Source: Nitrospiraceae bacterium
GTDB taxonomy: Bacteria > Nitrospirota > Nitrospiria > Nitrospirales > Nitrospiraceae
Reading direction: 5' to 3'
Assembly: GCA_019637075.1 (NCBI GenBank)
Contig: JAHBWI010000004.1
Coordinates: forward strand, 62,001-126,000
Length of the DNA: 64,000 nt
Shown here: piece by piece, positions 18,785 through 27,534 of the stretch
Position numbering within the stretch: position 1 is the stretch's first letter
Layout: every line of letters begins with the position of its first letter
Position numbers and translations under genes: made by a program
The notes under the pieces: model-generated
What the model saw: only the letters and a program-made list of their open reading frames with translations
What the model was told of the DNA's origin: nothing
The model's database searches: none

Positions 18785-18802
18785 CCACGGAAACCTTCCG
18801 CG

Positions 18803-19192
18803 TTAATCCAGAACCTCGACGCGATCGACGAAGTAGGCCGTTTCTCCGAAGCAATTGGTGGGAATGTATCGAAACTCCTTGTAGTGGAGCACAACCCGCT
18901 TTCCCATCTGTCCATCCAGCTTCTTGGCCACGGCATCGTCCCACACGCTGAAATCCCACAGCAGCGGCGCGACCCCGGGAACGGTGGTCATGGCCAACTC
19001 GCCCTCGTGGGTCTTGCAGACCCACCCCTTGCGTGAAAACTTTTGCAAGTACCCGGCGCGGTCGCCGTCGGAGTAGCTCCAATTGAATACGATCAGGAGG
19101 TAGGCCGCCCCTCCAAAGAAGAGGAGCGTCAGAAACAGTTTCGGTCGCCAAAGCCACATGAAGGGGAAAAGCAGGGTTTCCCACCAGGTCAT
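18803..19192 (-). CDS. Conserved membrane-anchored protein, unknown function
   Basis: A 129-residue protein with an N-terminal hydrophobic helix (residues 15-37) and a soluble domain marked by GYLQKFSRKGWVCKTHEGEL and FSVWDD. I recall this family as widespread and often misnamed a 6-phosphogluconate dehydrogenase; it has no dehydrogenase motif. It is the last gene of the leuCD operon, starting 12 bp after the leuD stop, although a leucine-related role is not implied by the sequence. Confidence 0.75.
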   Translation of the reverse strand: MTWWETLLFPFMWLWRPKLFLTLLFFGGAAYLLIVFNWSYSDGDRAGYLQKFSRKGWVCKTHEGELAMTTVPGVAPLLWDFSVWDDAVAKKLDGQMGKRVVLHYKEFRYIPTNCFGETAYFVDRVEVLD

Positions 19193-19204
19193 GAAGACTC
19201 CTTC

Positions 19205-19828
19205 CTATGAGGTGAGGTCTTGGAACAACCAAGGCGCTTGGGTGCGTCGGCGCTGTTCATACTCCGAAATCTTGGCGGCGTGTTCGAGCGTCAGGCCGAT
19301 CGAGTCCAGGCCCCGGTACAGGCAGTCCTTCCGAAACGGATCGACATCGAAGTGATACGAGGTGCCAGACGGCGTCGTCACCTGCTGTGCCGCCAGGTCG
19401 ACTGTCAGGCGGTAGCCTTCTTTCCCGGTCACGCCCTGGAAGAGCGCCTGAACCTCGTCGGCTTTCAGGACCACCGGGAGAATCCCGTTCTGGAAACAGT
19501 TGTTGTAAAAAATGTCGGCGAAGCTGGGGGCGATGACGCACCGGATGCCTTGGTCCAACAGCGCCCAGGGTGCGTGCTCGCGCGAGGAACCGCAGCCGAA
19601 GTTGTCGCGGGTCAATAGAATCGTCGCCTCCTGGTAGCGCGGCTGGTTCAGGAAAAAGCCGGGATCGGCGGAGCCGTCCTTCCGCTTCCGCCAATCGAAA
19701 AACAACCCTTCGCGCAAACCCGTCCGCTTGATCGTCTTCAAAAACTGTTTCGGGATGATTTGGTCCGTATCGACGTTGAGCCGATCCAGCGGCGCGACGA
19801 TGCCTGTCAGTGTCGTGAATGGTTGCAT
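19205..19828 (-). CDS. leuD: 3-isopropylmalate dehydratase small subunit
   Basis: A 207-residue LeuD, the swivelling small subunit of isopropylmalate isomerase in leucine biosynthesis. The diagnostic loop [15 protein letters not shown], which contacts substrate, is intact, as is the N-terminal [17 protein letters not shown]. Full length for the family. It lies 75 bp downstream of leuC and works with it as a cytoplasmic heterodimer. Confidence 0.96.
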   Translation of the reverse strand: MQPFTTLTGIVAPLDRLNVDTDQIIPKQFLKTIKRTGLREGLFFDWRKRKDGSADPGFFLNQPRYQEATILLTRDNFGCGSSREHAPWALLDQGIRCVIAPSFADIFYNNCFQNGILPVVLKADEVQALFQGVTGKEGYRLTVDLAAQQVTTPSGTSYHFDVDPFRKDCLYRGLDSIGLTLEHAAKISEYEQRRRTQAPWLFQDLTS

Positions 19829-19903
19829 GAGTCTCGTCTCTCCCTTGAATCATCCGCCAGGGTGCCGTGAAGGCCCAGGAGATGCGACGGCGTAACCGGA
19901 GTA

Positions 19904-21307
19904 TCAGCCCCAGTGCCGGATATCGACAAAATGTCCTTCGACGGCGGCGGCTACGGCCATCGCCGGCGACACGAGGTGCGTGCGGCCTCCGGCTCCTTGC
20001 CGACCTTCGAAGTTACGGTTGCTGGTCGAGGCGCAACGCTCGCCGGGCTTGAGCACGTCCGCGTTCATGGCCAGGCACATGCTGCAACCGGGCTCACGCC
20101 ACTCGAAGCCGGACTCGCGGAAAATCTTGTCGAGACCTTCCTGCTCGGCTTGTTGCTTCACGAGGCCCGAGCCAGGCACGACCATCGCGTGCACGCTAGA
20201 GGCGACCTTCTTACCTTTGGCAAAGGCGGCGGCAGTCCGCAGATCCTCGATCCGCGAATTGGTGCAGGAACCGATGAAGACCCGATCGATCTTGATATTC
20301 CGAATCGGCATCCCGGCCGTGAGCCCCATGTAATCGAGGGCGCGCTCTGTGGAATGCCGGAGTTTTTCGTCCTGCATGGTCCGAGGATCGGGAACGAGAC
20401 CGTCCACGCCGGTGACCATTCCGGGGCTGGTGCCCCAGGTCACTTGTGGGGCGATCTTGTCGGCCCGCAACTCCACGACTGCGTCGTACCGTGACCCGGG
20501 ATCGCTGGTAAGGTGACGCCAGGCAGCCACTGCCTGGTCCCAGAGGGCGCCGGTCGGTGCCATCGGCCGTCCTTTGATGTAGGCAACGGTCTTGTCGTCC
20601 GGAGCCACCATTCCGGCGCGGGCTCCACCTTCGATCGACATGTTGCAGAGGGTCATTCGGCCTTCCATGCTGAGTGCGCGAATGGCGGAGCCGGTGTATT
20701 CAATGACGTAACCGGTGCCTCCGGCAGTGCCGATCCGGCCGATAATGGCAAGGATCACATCCTTTGCGGAGCAGCGCGGCGATAGTTCACCTTCGACCCG
20801 AACCTCCATCGTCTTCGGGCGCTTCTGAATCAGGCACTGGGTAGCCAGGACGTGCTCGACCTCGCTCGTGCCGATGCCGAACGCGAGCGATCCGAAGGCC
20901 CCGTGCGTGGACGTGTGGGAGTCACCGCACACAATCGTCATGCCGGGAAGGGTGAATCCCTGCTCCGGACCGATCACGTGGACGACGCCTTGCCGGATAT
21001 CGCTCATTCGGAACAGCGTGATGCCGAAGTCGGTGCAGTTCTCATCCAGTGTCTGGATCTGCTTGGCGCTGATCGGATCGGCAATGGGAAGACTCCGGTC
21101 AGTGGTGGGGACGTTGTGATCCGGCACTGCCAGCGTGGCGCCCGGGCGGCGCGGCTTTCGTCCGGCCACCTTGAGCCCCTCGAAGGCCTGTGGCGAGGTG
21201 ACCTCGTGAACCAGCTGACGATCGACATAGAGCAATGTCGTGCCGTCCGGTTCCGATCGAACGACGTGCGAATCCCAGATCTTGTCGAAAAGTGTCTGTC
21301 CGGCCAT
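19904..21307 (-). CDS. leuC: 3-isopropylmalate dehydratase large subunit
   Basis: A 467-residue aconitase-family protein that carries the [4Fe-4S] cluster for isomerising 2- to 3-isopropylmalate. Cluster Cys residues appear in [12 protein letters not shown] and in [21 protein letters not shown] and the N-terminal [16 protein letters not shown] are family-typical. GGAGGAGCAGAGG precedes the ATG. First gene of a leuC-leuD-unknown operon with its own promoter. Confidence 0.97.
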   Translation of the reverse strand: MAGQTLFDKIWDSHVVRSEPDGTTLLYVDRQLVHEVTSPQAFEGLKVAGRKPRRPGATLAVPDHNVPTTDRSLPIADPISAKQIQTLDENCTDFGITLFRMSDIRQGVVHVIGPEQGFTLPGMTIVCGDSHTSTHGAFGSLAFGIGTSEVEHVLATQCLIQKRPKTMEVRVEGELSPRCSAKDVILAIIGRIGTAGGTGYVIEYTGSAIRALSMEGRMTLCNMSIEGGARAGMVAPDDKTVAYIKGRPMAPTGALWDQAVAAWRHLTSDPGSRYDAVVELRADKIAPQVTWGTSPGMVTGVDGLVPDPRTMQDEKLRHSTERALDYMGLTAGMPIRNIKIDRVFIGSCTNSRIEDLRTAAAFAKGKKVASSVHAMVVPGSGLVKQQAEQEGLDKIFRESGFEWREPGCSMCLAMNADVLKPGERCASTSNRNFEGRQGAGGRTHLVSPAMAVAAAVEGHFVDIRHWG

Positions 21308-21341
21308 CCTCTGCTCCTCCAGGGCGCGAAGAAAAGAGCCT

Positions 21342-21347
21342 ATTATA
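21342..21347 (-). promoter_or_regulatory. Consensus -10 box of the leuCD operon
   Basis: On the reverse strand TATAAT (perfect) sits 34 nt before the leuC ATG, preceded by a weaker TTGATG about 19 nt upstream. The leader of about 28 nt has room for a ribosome binding site but not for a leucine attenuator or T-box, and I see neither. Confidence 0.55.
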
Positions 21348-21434
21348 CATGGGAGCAGGCGGTCGGCATCAAGGCCAAAGGCGGCGAGCGTCTGGGAGCT
21401 TCAGATTTTGAAACTGCCTACCGATAGAGTGCCC

Positions 21435-21668
21435 ATGGAACGCGATTCACTCGATTGCGAACAGATCACGATTCCTCGCTGGACCATCAAGCGGGATCCC
21501 CGGGCGCTCGGATGCCCGGTCTGCGGCTCGGTGATCGTCAAGATCACGGCCGAATGGCGCCAGGTGTCGTTCTGCACCTGCCGTTTGATCGAGTATCGTG
21601 TACTGCCTCGAGCCCCCAAGGCCCTTCCCAGCCCGCCCGCGACCCCAGACGTCCGGAAAGAGCCCTAA
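21435..21668 (+). CDS. Small cysteine-rich protein, unknown function
   Basis: A 77-residue reading frame with a CPVC pair and a later CTC, spaced like a small zinc ribbon (GCPVCGSVIVKIT, SFCTCRLIEYR), and a Pro-rich tail. No ribosome binding site is obvious. The cysteine spacing makes it more likely than chance, but it remains a modest prediction. Confidence 0.5.
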   Translation: MERDSLDCEQITIPRWTIKRDPRALGCPVCGSVIVKITAEWRQVSFCTCRLIEYRVLPRAPKALPSPPATPDVRKEP

Positions 21669-21753
21669 TACCGCCGATTTCCTCGCCACTTCCAGCGCTC
21701 TGCTACTCTTATCATTACACCAGTTGTTTGATCCGTCGGCCAGGGAGGGGACT

Positions 21754-22305
21754 ATGGTGCGCCGAATCGTACTCGTGACACTGCTCGCAACCTGGGGAGT
21801 AACCGTTGCCGCTTCCGTGGAGGCTGCCGATCGCTCGCCGGCGAAGGCGCTCAGTAAGGCCTATACCCTGCCGCAGAGCAACGTGGCTCGTTCTTGCACG
21901 TCCGACGACCTGTTGGGAAGCTGGCAGCTGGTGGGGTTTGACTCGCCCTATCGCTTCCGCGACCCGCGCGCTCCCTATCTGTTGCCCTACCAAGTGTTTC
22001 AGTATGCCGATCATGGAAGCATGAAATCCGCGCATTCGTCGAAGCCCATTGTCAGCGAGGCGGAGACGCTGTTTGCCACGATCCCGCAGGCAATGTCCTA
22101 CAGGGTGCAACTGGGCGGAGTCGTGACGTTGAGCAGAGAAGGGCAGGACGGGGCGGTGGAAACATGGCGCTGCACCACCATGACCGAGGACCGCATGGAC
22201 GTGCGACGCCAGATGTCGTTTCAGCGGGGCGACTTGATCATGACCCTGACGGGACGAGAAGGCCGGACCCTGTTCGTACGCCACCTCAGAAGGGTCTCCT
22301 CCTAG
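21754..22305 (+). CDS. Secreted protein, unknown function
   Basis: A 183-residue protein with a signal peptide (MVRRIVLVTLLATWG..., cleavage after VEA). The mature domain begins SCTSDDLLGSWQLVGFDS, a pattern of lipocalin-like small secreted proteins, and has a few short beta strands. GGGAGGGG before the ATG at 21754 fixes the start. The 3' side carries a strong hairpin. Confidence 0.75.
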   Translation: MVRRIVLVTLLATWGVTVAASVEAADRSPAKALSKAYTLPQSNVARSCTSDDLLGSWQLVGFDSPYRFRDPRAPYLLPYQVFQYADHGSMKSAHSSKPIVSEAETLFATIPQAMSYRVQLGGVVTLSREGQDGAVETWRCTTMTEDRMDVRRQMSFQRGDLIMTLTGREGRTLFVRHLRRVSS

Positions 22306-22344
22306 CCTCGTTGCATTGATCCTCAGGACCGTGATACCACCGGC

Positions 22345-22373
22345 GGGCGCGTCGTGCCAGGCACCACGCGCCC
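22345..22373 (+). terminator. GC-rich hairpin downstream of the secreted protein gene
   Basis: GGGCGCGT pairs with ACGCGCCC, and after one C/C mismatch GTGCC pairs with GGCAC around a single A. The tail TTGTCTGT is only weakly T-rich, so a terminator is likely but not classical. Confidence 0.5.
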
Positions 22374-22397
22374 GTTGTCTGTCGGGGAGAAAATCGC

Positions 22398-22871
22398 ATG
22401 GAACCTGCCAGTCCGCCGTGGAGTCGGCCTGCTGCGATCGAGTGGGCGCAGTGTCTCTTGAACAGTTATCGCCGCTGGATCGGACGGGAGTTGACCGATC
22501 GAGTCGGGGATCATGGATTTCAGGCGCAGGCTCTGTTTCTCGCCCCAATCGTGGTCGTCTCACACGGCTTGGAGGCAGATCCTGTTCTCAACTATGGGAA
22601 TCAGCGCGCATTGGAACTTTGGGAGACGACGTGGGAAGAGTTGGTGAAGACGCCGTCGCGTCTGACGGCCGAGCCGGTCAATCGCGCCGAGCGGGAATGG
22701 ATGCTCGAGCAGGCGAAGACTCGCGGGTACATCGAGAACTATCGGGGAGTGCGCATTTCCCGCAGCGGCCGCCGTTTTCTGGTGGAGCGTGCGACCGTGT
22801 GGAACGTCGTGGATGCAACCGGCCACCGACTCGGGCAGGCCGCGACGTTTTCAACCTGGACGTTCCTCTAG
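22398..22871 (+). CDS. MEKHLA-domain protein
   Basis: A 157-residue single MEKHLA domain, a PAS-like sensory fold named from plant HD-Zip proteins. The family blocks are all here: SHGLEADPVLNYGN, ALELWETTWEEL, PSRLTAEPVNRAER, and GRRFLVERATVWNV. Ligand and partner are unknown. GGAGA lies 8 nt upstream of the ATG. Its 3' end overlaps the DUF1653 gene on the other strand by 21 bp. Confidence 0.85.
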   Translation: MEPASPPWSRPAAIEWAQCLLNSYRRWIGRELTDRVGDHGFQAQALFLAPIVVVSHGLEADPVLNYGNQRALELWETTWEELVKTPSRLTAEPVNRAEREWMLEQAKTRGYIENYRGVRISRSGRRFLVERATVWNVVDATGHRLGQAATFSTWTFL

Positions 22872-23069
22872 CCGACGGAACCTGGGCATCTCCACGCCGC
22901 TGACCAGGACAGACTCCAGGAACATCGCCATGGGCCTGATCCACAGGCCACCTTCTCCATAAAGCGGACGATAGACGACGAACTCTTCCTCCGTCTCGGA
23001 GTGGCGGGCCACACCGATGACTTCGTAGTCCTTCCCCTTGTAGTGACGATAGCGACCGAGCTGAAGCAT
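22851..23069 (-). CDS. DUF1653-family protein
   Basis: A 72-residue DUF1653 protein, recognised by GRYRHYKGKDYEVIGVARHSET and VVYRPLYG...LWIRPMAMF. Full length for the family, which has no known activity; proposed to be a small beta-barrel. The gene is divergent from the flavoprotein gene and converges on the MEKHLA gene. Confidence 0.88.
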   Translation of the reverse strand: MLQLGRYRHYKGKDYEVIGVARHSETEEEFVVYRPLYGEGGLWIRPMAMFLESVLVSGVEMPRFRRLEERPG

Positions 23070-23106
23070 AGTGTATTCTTACCCGCGCCAGTCTATCGGA
23101 CACCGC

Positions 23107-24519
23107 ATGTCGCCACAAGCCCCGCTCAACGCACCGCGTCGTCATGATGTCGTCATCATCGGTGGCGGCTCGGCCGGTTATGCCGCCGCCCGTGTCGCTC
23201 GTGATGCCGGAGCCGATGTCGCGATCGTCGATTCCGGCCCGCTTGGGGGACTCTGCATCCTTCGCGGGTGCATGCCCACGAAAGCAATTCTGCGATCGGC
23301 GGAAGTTGCGGCGTTGAGTCGGCGAGGGCCGGAGTTTGGCTTGGCGCCGATGACTCCCCGTGCGGACCTTGCGGCAGTCGTCGATCGCAAAAACCGGTTG
23401 GTTCAAGAGTTTGCCGCCGATCGAATCGCGTCGCTGCATGACCCGAAGTTCACGCTCTACGAATCCCGTGCCGAGTTTCTCTCCCCGGCCGAACTGTTGG
23501 TGGGTGCTGAGCGCGTGACGGCCGGGTCTTTTGTCATCGCCACGGGTTCCACGATCAGCCAGGTGCCGATCCCTGGTCTCGAGGAGATTGGCTATCTCAC
23601 GAGCGACACGGCGCTGGACATCCGACGGCCGCCGGCATCGCTCGTTGTGTTAGGCGGAGGACCGGTTGCCGTGGAGTTCGCGCAATTCTTTGCGCGCATC
23701 GGAACGAGCGTGATTCTCATCCAGCGTAGTCCAACCCTGCTCTCCGATATGGACGAGGACGTAGGGCATGCGTTGGCGGCGGCCTTGCGGATGGAAGGTC
23801 TCGAAGTGCTGACGGGAATCTCCGTGGATGAAGTGACCCGCGACGCGACGGGCAAGACGGTCAGGATTCGCCTCCCCGACGGGGCGCAGCGGTCGATCAT
23901 GTCGGAGGAGATTCTCCACGCGCTGGGCCGTCGTCCCAACTTAGATGGGCTTGCGCTTGATCGCGCCGGGATTGCCGTTATCGATGGACGGTTGACGGTC
24001 GGTCCCGACATGCGCACGGCTCAGCCGCACATTTTTGCCGTCGGTGATGTGAACGATTTGACGCCGGTCGTGCACTCGGCCGTCATTCAAGGTGAGGTGG
24101 CGGGCTATAACGCAACCCATCCAGATCGACCTGCTCGGACGGTAGATCGACGGCTCGACATGGAGGCGGTGTTCACGGATCCGCAGGTAGCTACGCTGGG
24201 ACTCAGTGAACGGACGTGCCGGGAACGAGGAATGCCTTACCTGTCGGCCAAGTATCACTTCGCCGACCATGGTAAAGCTATGTGCCTGGGTGCCACGCAT
24301 GGATTCGTTAAGCTGGTGTGCGAACCGCAGCGTGCGGAGTTGATCGGTGCCCACATCGTCGGCCCCGAAGCAGCGGAACTCATTCATGAGCTGGTCGCGG
24401 TCATGCATTTTCACGGAACCGCCCACGATCTCATGCGTATGCCGCACTATCATCCGACGCTGGCAGAAATCGTGACGTACCCGGCGGAATCCATCGTGGA
24501 ACAGCTGGAGTCCCCATGA
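23107..24519 (+). CDS. Pyridine nucleotide-disulfide oxidoreductase (mercuric reductase/Lpd-like)
   Basis: About 470 residues with FAD motif IGGGSAGYAA near residue 18, redox-active disulfide LCILRGCMPTK, NAD motif LGGGPVAVEF, FAD motif IFAVGDV, and the C-terminal HYHPTLAEIV with the catalytic His. This makes it a class I flavin disulfide reductase. It is not linked to 2-oxoacid dehydrogenase or mer genes here, so dihydrolipoamide or another disulfide is an open question. The GTG at 23071 would leave only 1 bp to the divergent gene, so the ATG at 23107 is preferred. Confidence 0.85.
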   Translation: MSPQAPLNAPRRHDVVIIGGGSAGYAAARVARDAGADVAIVDSGPLGGLCILRGCMPTKAILRSAEVAALSRRGPEFGLAPMTPRADLAAVVDRKNRLVQEFAADRIASLHDPKFTLYESRAEFLSPAELLVGAERVTAGSFVIATGSTISQVPIPGLEEIGYLTSDTALDIRRPPASLVVLGGGPVAVEFAQFFARIGTSVILIQRSPTLLSDMDEDVGHALAAALRMEGLEVLTGISVDEVTRDATGKTVRIRLPDGAQRSIMSEEILHALGRRPNLDGLALDRAGIAVIDGRLTVGPDMRTAQPHIFAVGDVNDLTPVVHSAVIQGEVAGYNATHPDRPARTVDRRLDMEAVFTDPQVATLGLSERTCRERGMPYLSAKYHFADHGKAMCLGATHGFVKLVCEPQRAELIGAHIVGPEAAELIHELVAVMHFHGTAHDLMRMPHYHPTLAEIVTYPAESIVEQLESP

Positions 24520-25199
24520 TCTCGAGGTGGCGCATCCCGGGGATCGTCCTGACGGCCGCGGCCGTTCTGTCTTGCGGGCAGCAGAGCTGGGAAGACGTCA
24601 TGCAAGCCGGGGAGGCTTCTCTTCAGAAGGGGCAGTATCAAGAGGCCGAACGGACTTTCTCGGCAGCGGTGAAAAAAGCCGAAGCGTTCGGCGCGCACGA
24701 TCGGCGGGTGGCGGTGTCACTGTCTCGTCTAGGCCAAGCCTTGTCGGCGCAGGGCAAGTTCGTCGAGGCCGAGCCGGTGTACCTGCAGGCCCTGACGATT
24801 TATCAGGAAGTACACGGCGAGAATCATCTGGATGTGGCCGCTGCGTTGAACAACCTCGGCGTATTGCATCGCAAGCATGGTCAATATGCGGACGCCCAAC
24901 GGCTATTGGCGAGGGCATTGTCTATCAAGGAACGCTTGCTGGGGGCAGAGCACCCGGACATCGCGCTGGCGCTCACGAACCTGGCGACGATGCACTTGGC
25001 GCAGAGTGAGTGGGGGGAGGCGGCTCCCTTACTCGCGCGCGCGCTCGCCATTCGCGAGAAGCAACTCGGGAAGGACCATCCCGAACTGATCAAGACGCTT
25101 GAAGACTATGCCGGGACGCTGCGGAAGTTAGGGAGGACGGCAGAGGCGGCGGCTTTGGAGGATCGTGTCTCGAGTATCAAAGGAAAGAAGAAGCCCTGA
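24516..25199 (+). CDS. TPR lipoprotein
   Basis: A 227-residue lipoprotein (LSCG, Cys20) with about four kinesin-light-chain-type TPRs; repeats carry the ALNNLGVLHRKHGQY and LALTNLATMHLAQ patterns. Its start overlaps the flavoprotein stop (ATGA), so the two are translationally coupled. Likely a periplasmic scaffold; no partner can be named. Confidence 0.85.
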   Translation: MISRWRIPGIVLTAAAVLSCGQQSWEDVMQAGEASLQKGQYQEAERTFSAAVKKAEAFGAHDRRVAVSLSRLGQALSAQGKFVEAEPVYLQALTIYQEVHGENHLDVAAALNNLGVLHRKHGQYADAQRLLARALSIKERLLGAEHPDIALALTNLATMHLAQSEWGEAAPLLARALAIREKQLGKDHPELIKTLEDYAGTLRKLGRTAEAAALEDRVSSIKGKKKP

Positions 25200-25277
25200 C
25201 CGGAGGCCCGTTGAACCGATACACCGGTCCAGTGTAGCGTACGCTGGCAAGGCATTCGATCAGCGAGAGGATGGGTG

Positions 25278-25496
25278 ATGTCGGAATTGCGCATGAGAGC
25301 CCTCATTGCCCGAGGGGTTGGAATTTCATTCACGGCCTTGGGGTTCGTGTTGGGAATGTATGGGCTCGACCATACTGAGACCATGTGGTTGCGGACGGCG
25401 CTGGGGCTTCTGGTCACGGGAATGGCCGCGCAGGGCTATGCAATGTATTGCTCCGTCCGCTGGATGCGCGAACAGCGTGATGGGGAGTCGCAGTAA
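25278..25496 (+). CDS. Small membrane protein, two helices
   Basis: A 72-residue protein with two hydrophobic segments (about residues 8-28 and 36-58) and a basic tail. GAGAGG seven nucleotides before the ATG supports the start; GTG 25275 is an alternative. Function unknown. The next gene begins directly after its stop codon. Confidence 0.65.
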   Translation: MSELRMRALIARGVGISFTALGFVLGMYGLDHTETMWLRTALGLLVTGMAAQGYAMYCSVRWMREQRDGESQ

Positions 25497-25967
25497 ATGG
25501 CACGGGACGGGAGTTTGCTGGCTCACCGACTAGTCAGATCGGCTACGTTTCTTCTGCTCGCGGCCATGATGTTGCTGACGGCCTGCGGCGGTCCTTGGCG
25601 CGATAAATATCTCGAGAAGGGGCTGAACAACCTGACTCAGGACCAGGTGGCGGAAAAGCTTGGTCCTCCCCACACGCTGAAGACGCCGGCGCTTGGCGGC
25701 GATACGATTTGGACGTATCGCGTGCCAATGGGGGACAAGGAGATTCATCCTTGGAATCCCAGCAATTTGACGGCCGGACCGAAAACCAAAGCGCCGCCCT
25801 CGCCGTCGCCGTTCGGGAAAAGCCTTGCCGGAAGCGAAGAGGCCTACCGGGAGCCGCTATACTGCTACCGCTATACCCTTGCGTTCGATGAAGCCAAGGT
25901 GCTCAAGAGCTGGAAGCGTGAGGAGTGCGTCCCGCGGTCCGGAGGAGAGGGTTCCGCCACGCCGTAA
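25497..25967 (+). CDS. Small lipoprotein, BamE/SmpA-like
   Basis: A 156-residue lipoprotein (LLTACGG, Cys30). The segment LEKGLNNLTQDQVAEKLGPPH followed by WTYRV resembles the BamE/SmpA-OmlA fold, in which a helix-turn precedes a small sheet. The extended Pro/Lys-rich middle is not typical of BamE. Possibly outer-membrane assembly, but this is inference. The ATG follows the preceding TAA without a gap. Confidence 0.65.
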   Translation: MARDGSLLAHRLVRSATFLLLAAMMLLTACGGPWRDKYLEKGLNNLTQDQVAEKLGPPHTLKTPALGGDTIWTYRVPMGDKEIHPWNPSNLTAGPKTKAPPSPSPFGKSLAGSEEAYREPLYCYRYTLAFDEAKVLKSWKREECVPRSGGEGSATP

Positions 25968-25985
25968 CGACGGAGAAAGGTCTTG

Positions 25986-26816
25986 ATGCAGTCACTGTTG
26001 CCTGGTCTGGACTCAAGTGTTCTGTTCGATCTACTGAAGTCGTTGTTACTCCTGTCGATTTTGCTCGCCACTAGGGCGCTGCTCGTTCGCTCCATCGCCC
26101 GCAATCAGACCTTGACGATCGAAGCGAAGCGCCGATGGATCGTGACCACCCGCAATAGCATCGTGCTGTCGTTTGCGGTGGGGTTGGTCGTCATCTGGGC
26201 GCATGAGATCGAAGCGTTCGCGGTTTCATTGGTGGCGTTGGCGGCGGCCGTGGTGCTGGCGACGAAGGAGCTGATTCTCTGCTGGAGCGGAGCCGCCCTG
26301 CGCGTTGGTGGAAGCGTCTACTCGGTCGGGGATCGGATTCAGATCGGATCGTATCGCGGCGTAGTGCTGGACCATGACATCTTCGCCACCAAGTTGCTCG
26401 AGATCGGGCCGGGTTCCTTGTCTCATCTTTATACCGGCCGGGTCGTCGTGTTTCCGAACAGCATGCTGTTCACCAACGGGTTGGTGAAAGAGAACCCCCC
26501 GCAGGATTACGGGCTGTATGTGATGACGGTTCCCCTGAGGGGTGAGGACGATTGGGCGATCGCGGAGCGCGCGCTGCTGGACGCGGCCAGGACGGAATGC
26601 GCGCCGTTTCTGGAGGAAATGACCCGGCAACTCAAGTTGTTGGAGCAACGGAATCTGCTTGAAGCGCCGTCACCGGAACCTCGGATCACGATCCAGTTGC
26701 CGGAGGCCGGCAAAATGCACCTTGTTCTCCGCTTCCCGGCGCCTGACCGCGGCCGATCCAGAGTCGAGCAGGCGATCCTCCGTCGATACCTGGCGGTGAC
26801 GCGATCGGCCAAGTAG
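25986..26816 (+). CDS. MscS-family mechanosensitive channel-like protein
   Basis: A 276-residue inner-membrane protein. Three hydrophobic helices (about residues 10-35, 50-75 and 80-100) precede an MscS-type beta domain with VGDRIQIGSYRGVVLDHD and VVFPNSMLFTN. The pore helix has LAAAVVLATKELILCWSG, where MscS has a Gly/Ala-packed helix. Likely opens under membrane tension. GGAGAAAGG before the ATG supports the start, with a TTG one codon earlier. Confidence 0.85.
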   Translation: MQSLLPGLDSSVLFDLLKSLLLLSILLATRALLVRSIARNQTLTIEAKRRWIVTTRNSIVLSFAVGLVVIWAHEIEAFAVSLVALAAAVVLATKELILCWSGAALRVGGSVYSVGDRIQIGSYRGVVLDHDIFATKLLEIGPGSLSHLYTGRVVVFPNSMLFTNGLVKENPPQDYGLYVMTVPLRGEDDWAIAERALLDAARTECAPFLEEMTRQLKLLEQRNLLEAPSPEPRITIQLPEAGKMHLVLRFPAPDRGRSRVEQAILRRYLAVTRSAK

Positions 26817-26998
26817 CCGCGGAAGCCACCTCTACCGACTCTCCGGTCCCTGTGTTTCCCGCTGTCTTCCCCTGTGCCCGCGGAGCCTTGCACAAAAGGA
26901 CAAAACAATTGGCAAAACGGAATCTTCACGATACTCCTGGAGGCACAACGGACAGCCGCGGTGCCGTCCATAACTTGTCGTACTAAGGGAGGTCGTCG

Positions 26999-27397
26999 AT
27001 GAGAAAGTGTGTGGCGATGATGGTTGCTCTCGCGTGGATGGGAATCAGTGCACCGTCGTTTGCGGATGAAGGCGGCCATCTTGCCGAAGGGATGAAGAGC
27101 GAGTTCGGCGGTATGGCTGATGATGTGAAAGGCCATGCCGACGACATGACGAATGACATGAAGGCCAAGAAGGATCAACTCAAGGCCGACATGAAGTCCA
27201 AGCGGGAAGAAGCCAAATCAAAGAAGCGGCATGCCAAAGCGGAGATGAAGGCCAAGAAGGATCAGCTCAAGGCCTCGGCCAAAGCGAAACGGGATTCGGC
27301 CCATGCCAAGGCCAAAGAAGTGAAGCACTCCGCCGATGACATGAAGCATGAAGCGGACGGGATGGCTCACGACTTGATGGATCCGGTGAAAAACTAA
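26999..27397 (+). CDS. Secreted lysine-rich helical protein
   Basis: A 132-residue protein: signal peptide (cleavage after SFA), then an almost continuous Lys/Ala/Asp/Met-rich amphipathic helix. A 29-codon internal repeat starts at 27158 and 27245 (MKAKKDQLKA in each). The composition resembles LEA-like or apolipoprotein-like stress proteins. Met-Ala-Asp-Asp blocks recur, and there are no cysteines after the signal. GGGAGG before the ATG. Not assignable to a named family. Confidence 0.75.
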   Translation: MRKCVAMMVALAWMGISAPSFADEGGHLAEGMKSEFGGMADDVKGHADDMTNDMKAKKDQLKADMKSKREEAKSKKRHAKAEMKAKKDQLKASAKAKRDSAHAKAKEVKHSADDMKHEADGMAHDLMDPVKN

Positions 27398-27438
27398 GTC
27401 TTGCGAGCAGGCGAGTGATCCTCGCCCCAGTTCATCGA

Positions 27439-27473
27439 CGGCCCGCGATCGGGTGATCCCCGGTGGCGGGCCG
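27439..27473 (+). terminator. Hairpin downstream of the lysine-rich protein gene
   Basis: CGGCCCGC at 27439-27446 pairs exactly with GCGGGCCG at 27466-27473, with a smaller inner hairpin in the loop. Only a short T-rich tail follows (GTGTTT). Confidence 0.5.
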
Positions 27474-27493
27474 CGGTGTTTGAAGAATCTCCA

Positions 27494-27523
27494 TTGTTGG
27501 CGGCGCGGACGGTCTGCTAGAAT
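27494..27523 (+). promoter_or_regulatory. Promoter of xth (leaderless type)
   Basis: TTGTTG at 27494, 18-bp spacer, TAGAAT at 27518, then 11 nt to the ATG. No Shine-Dalgarno motif is seen between. Confidence 0.55.
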
Positions 27524-27534
27524 CCCCCGCTACT

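Noticed and set aside
21308-21434. T-box or leucine attenuator before leuC
   Set aside because: The leader after the -10 box is too short and has no leucine-codon-rich peptide or specifier hairpin.
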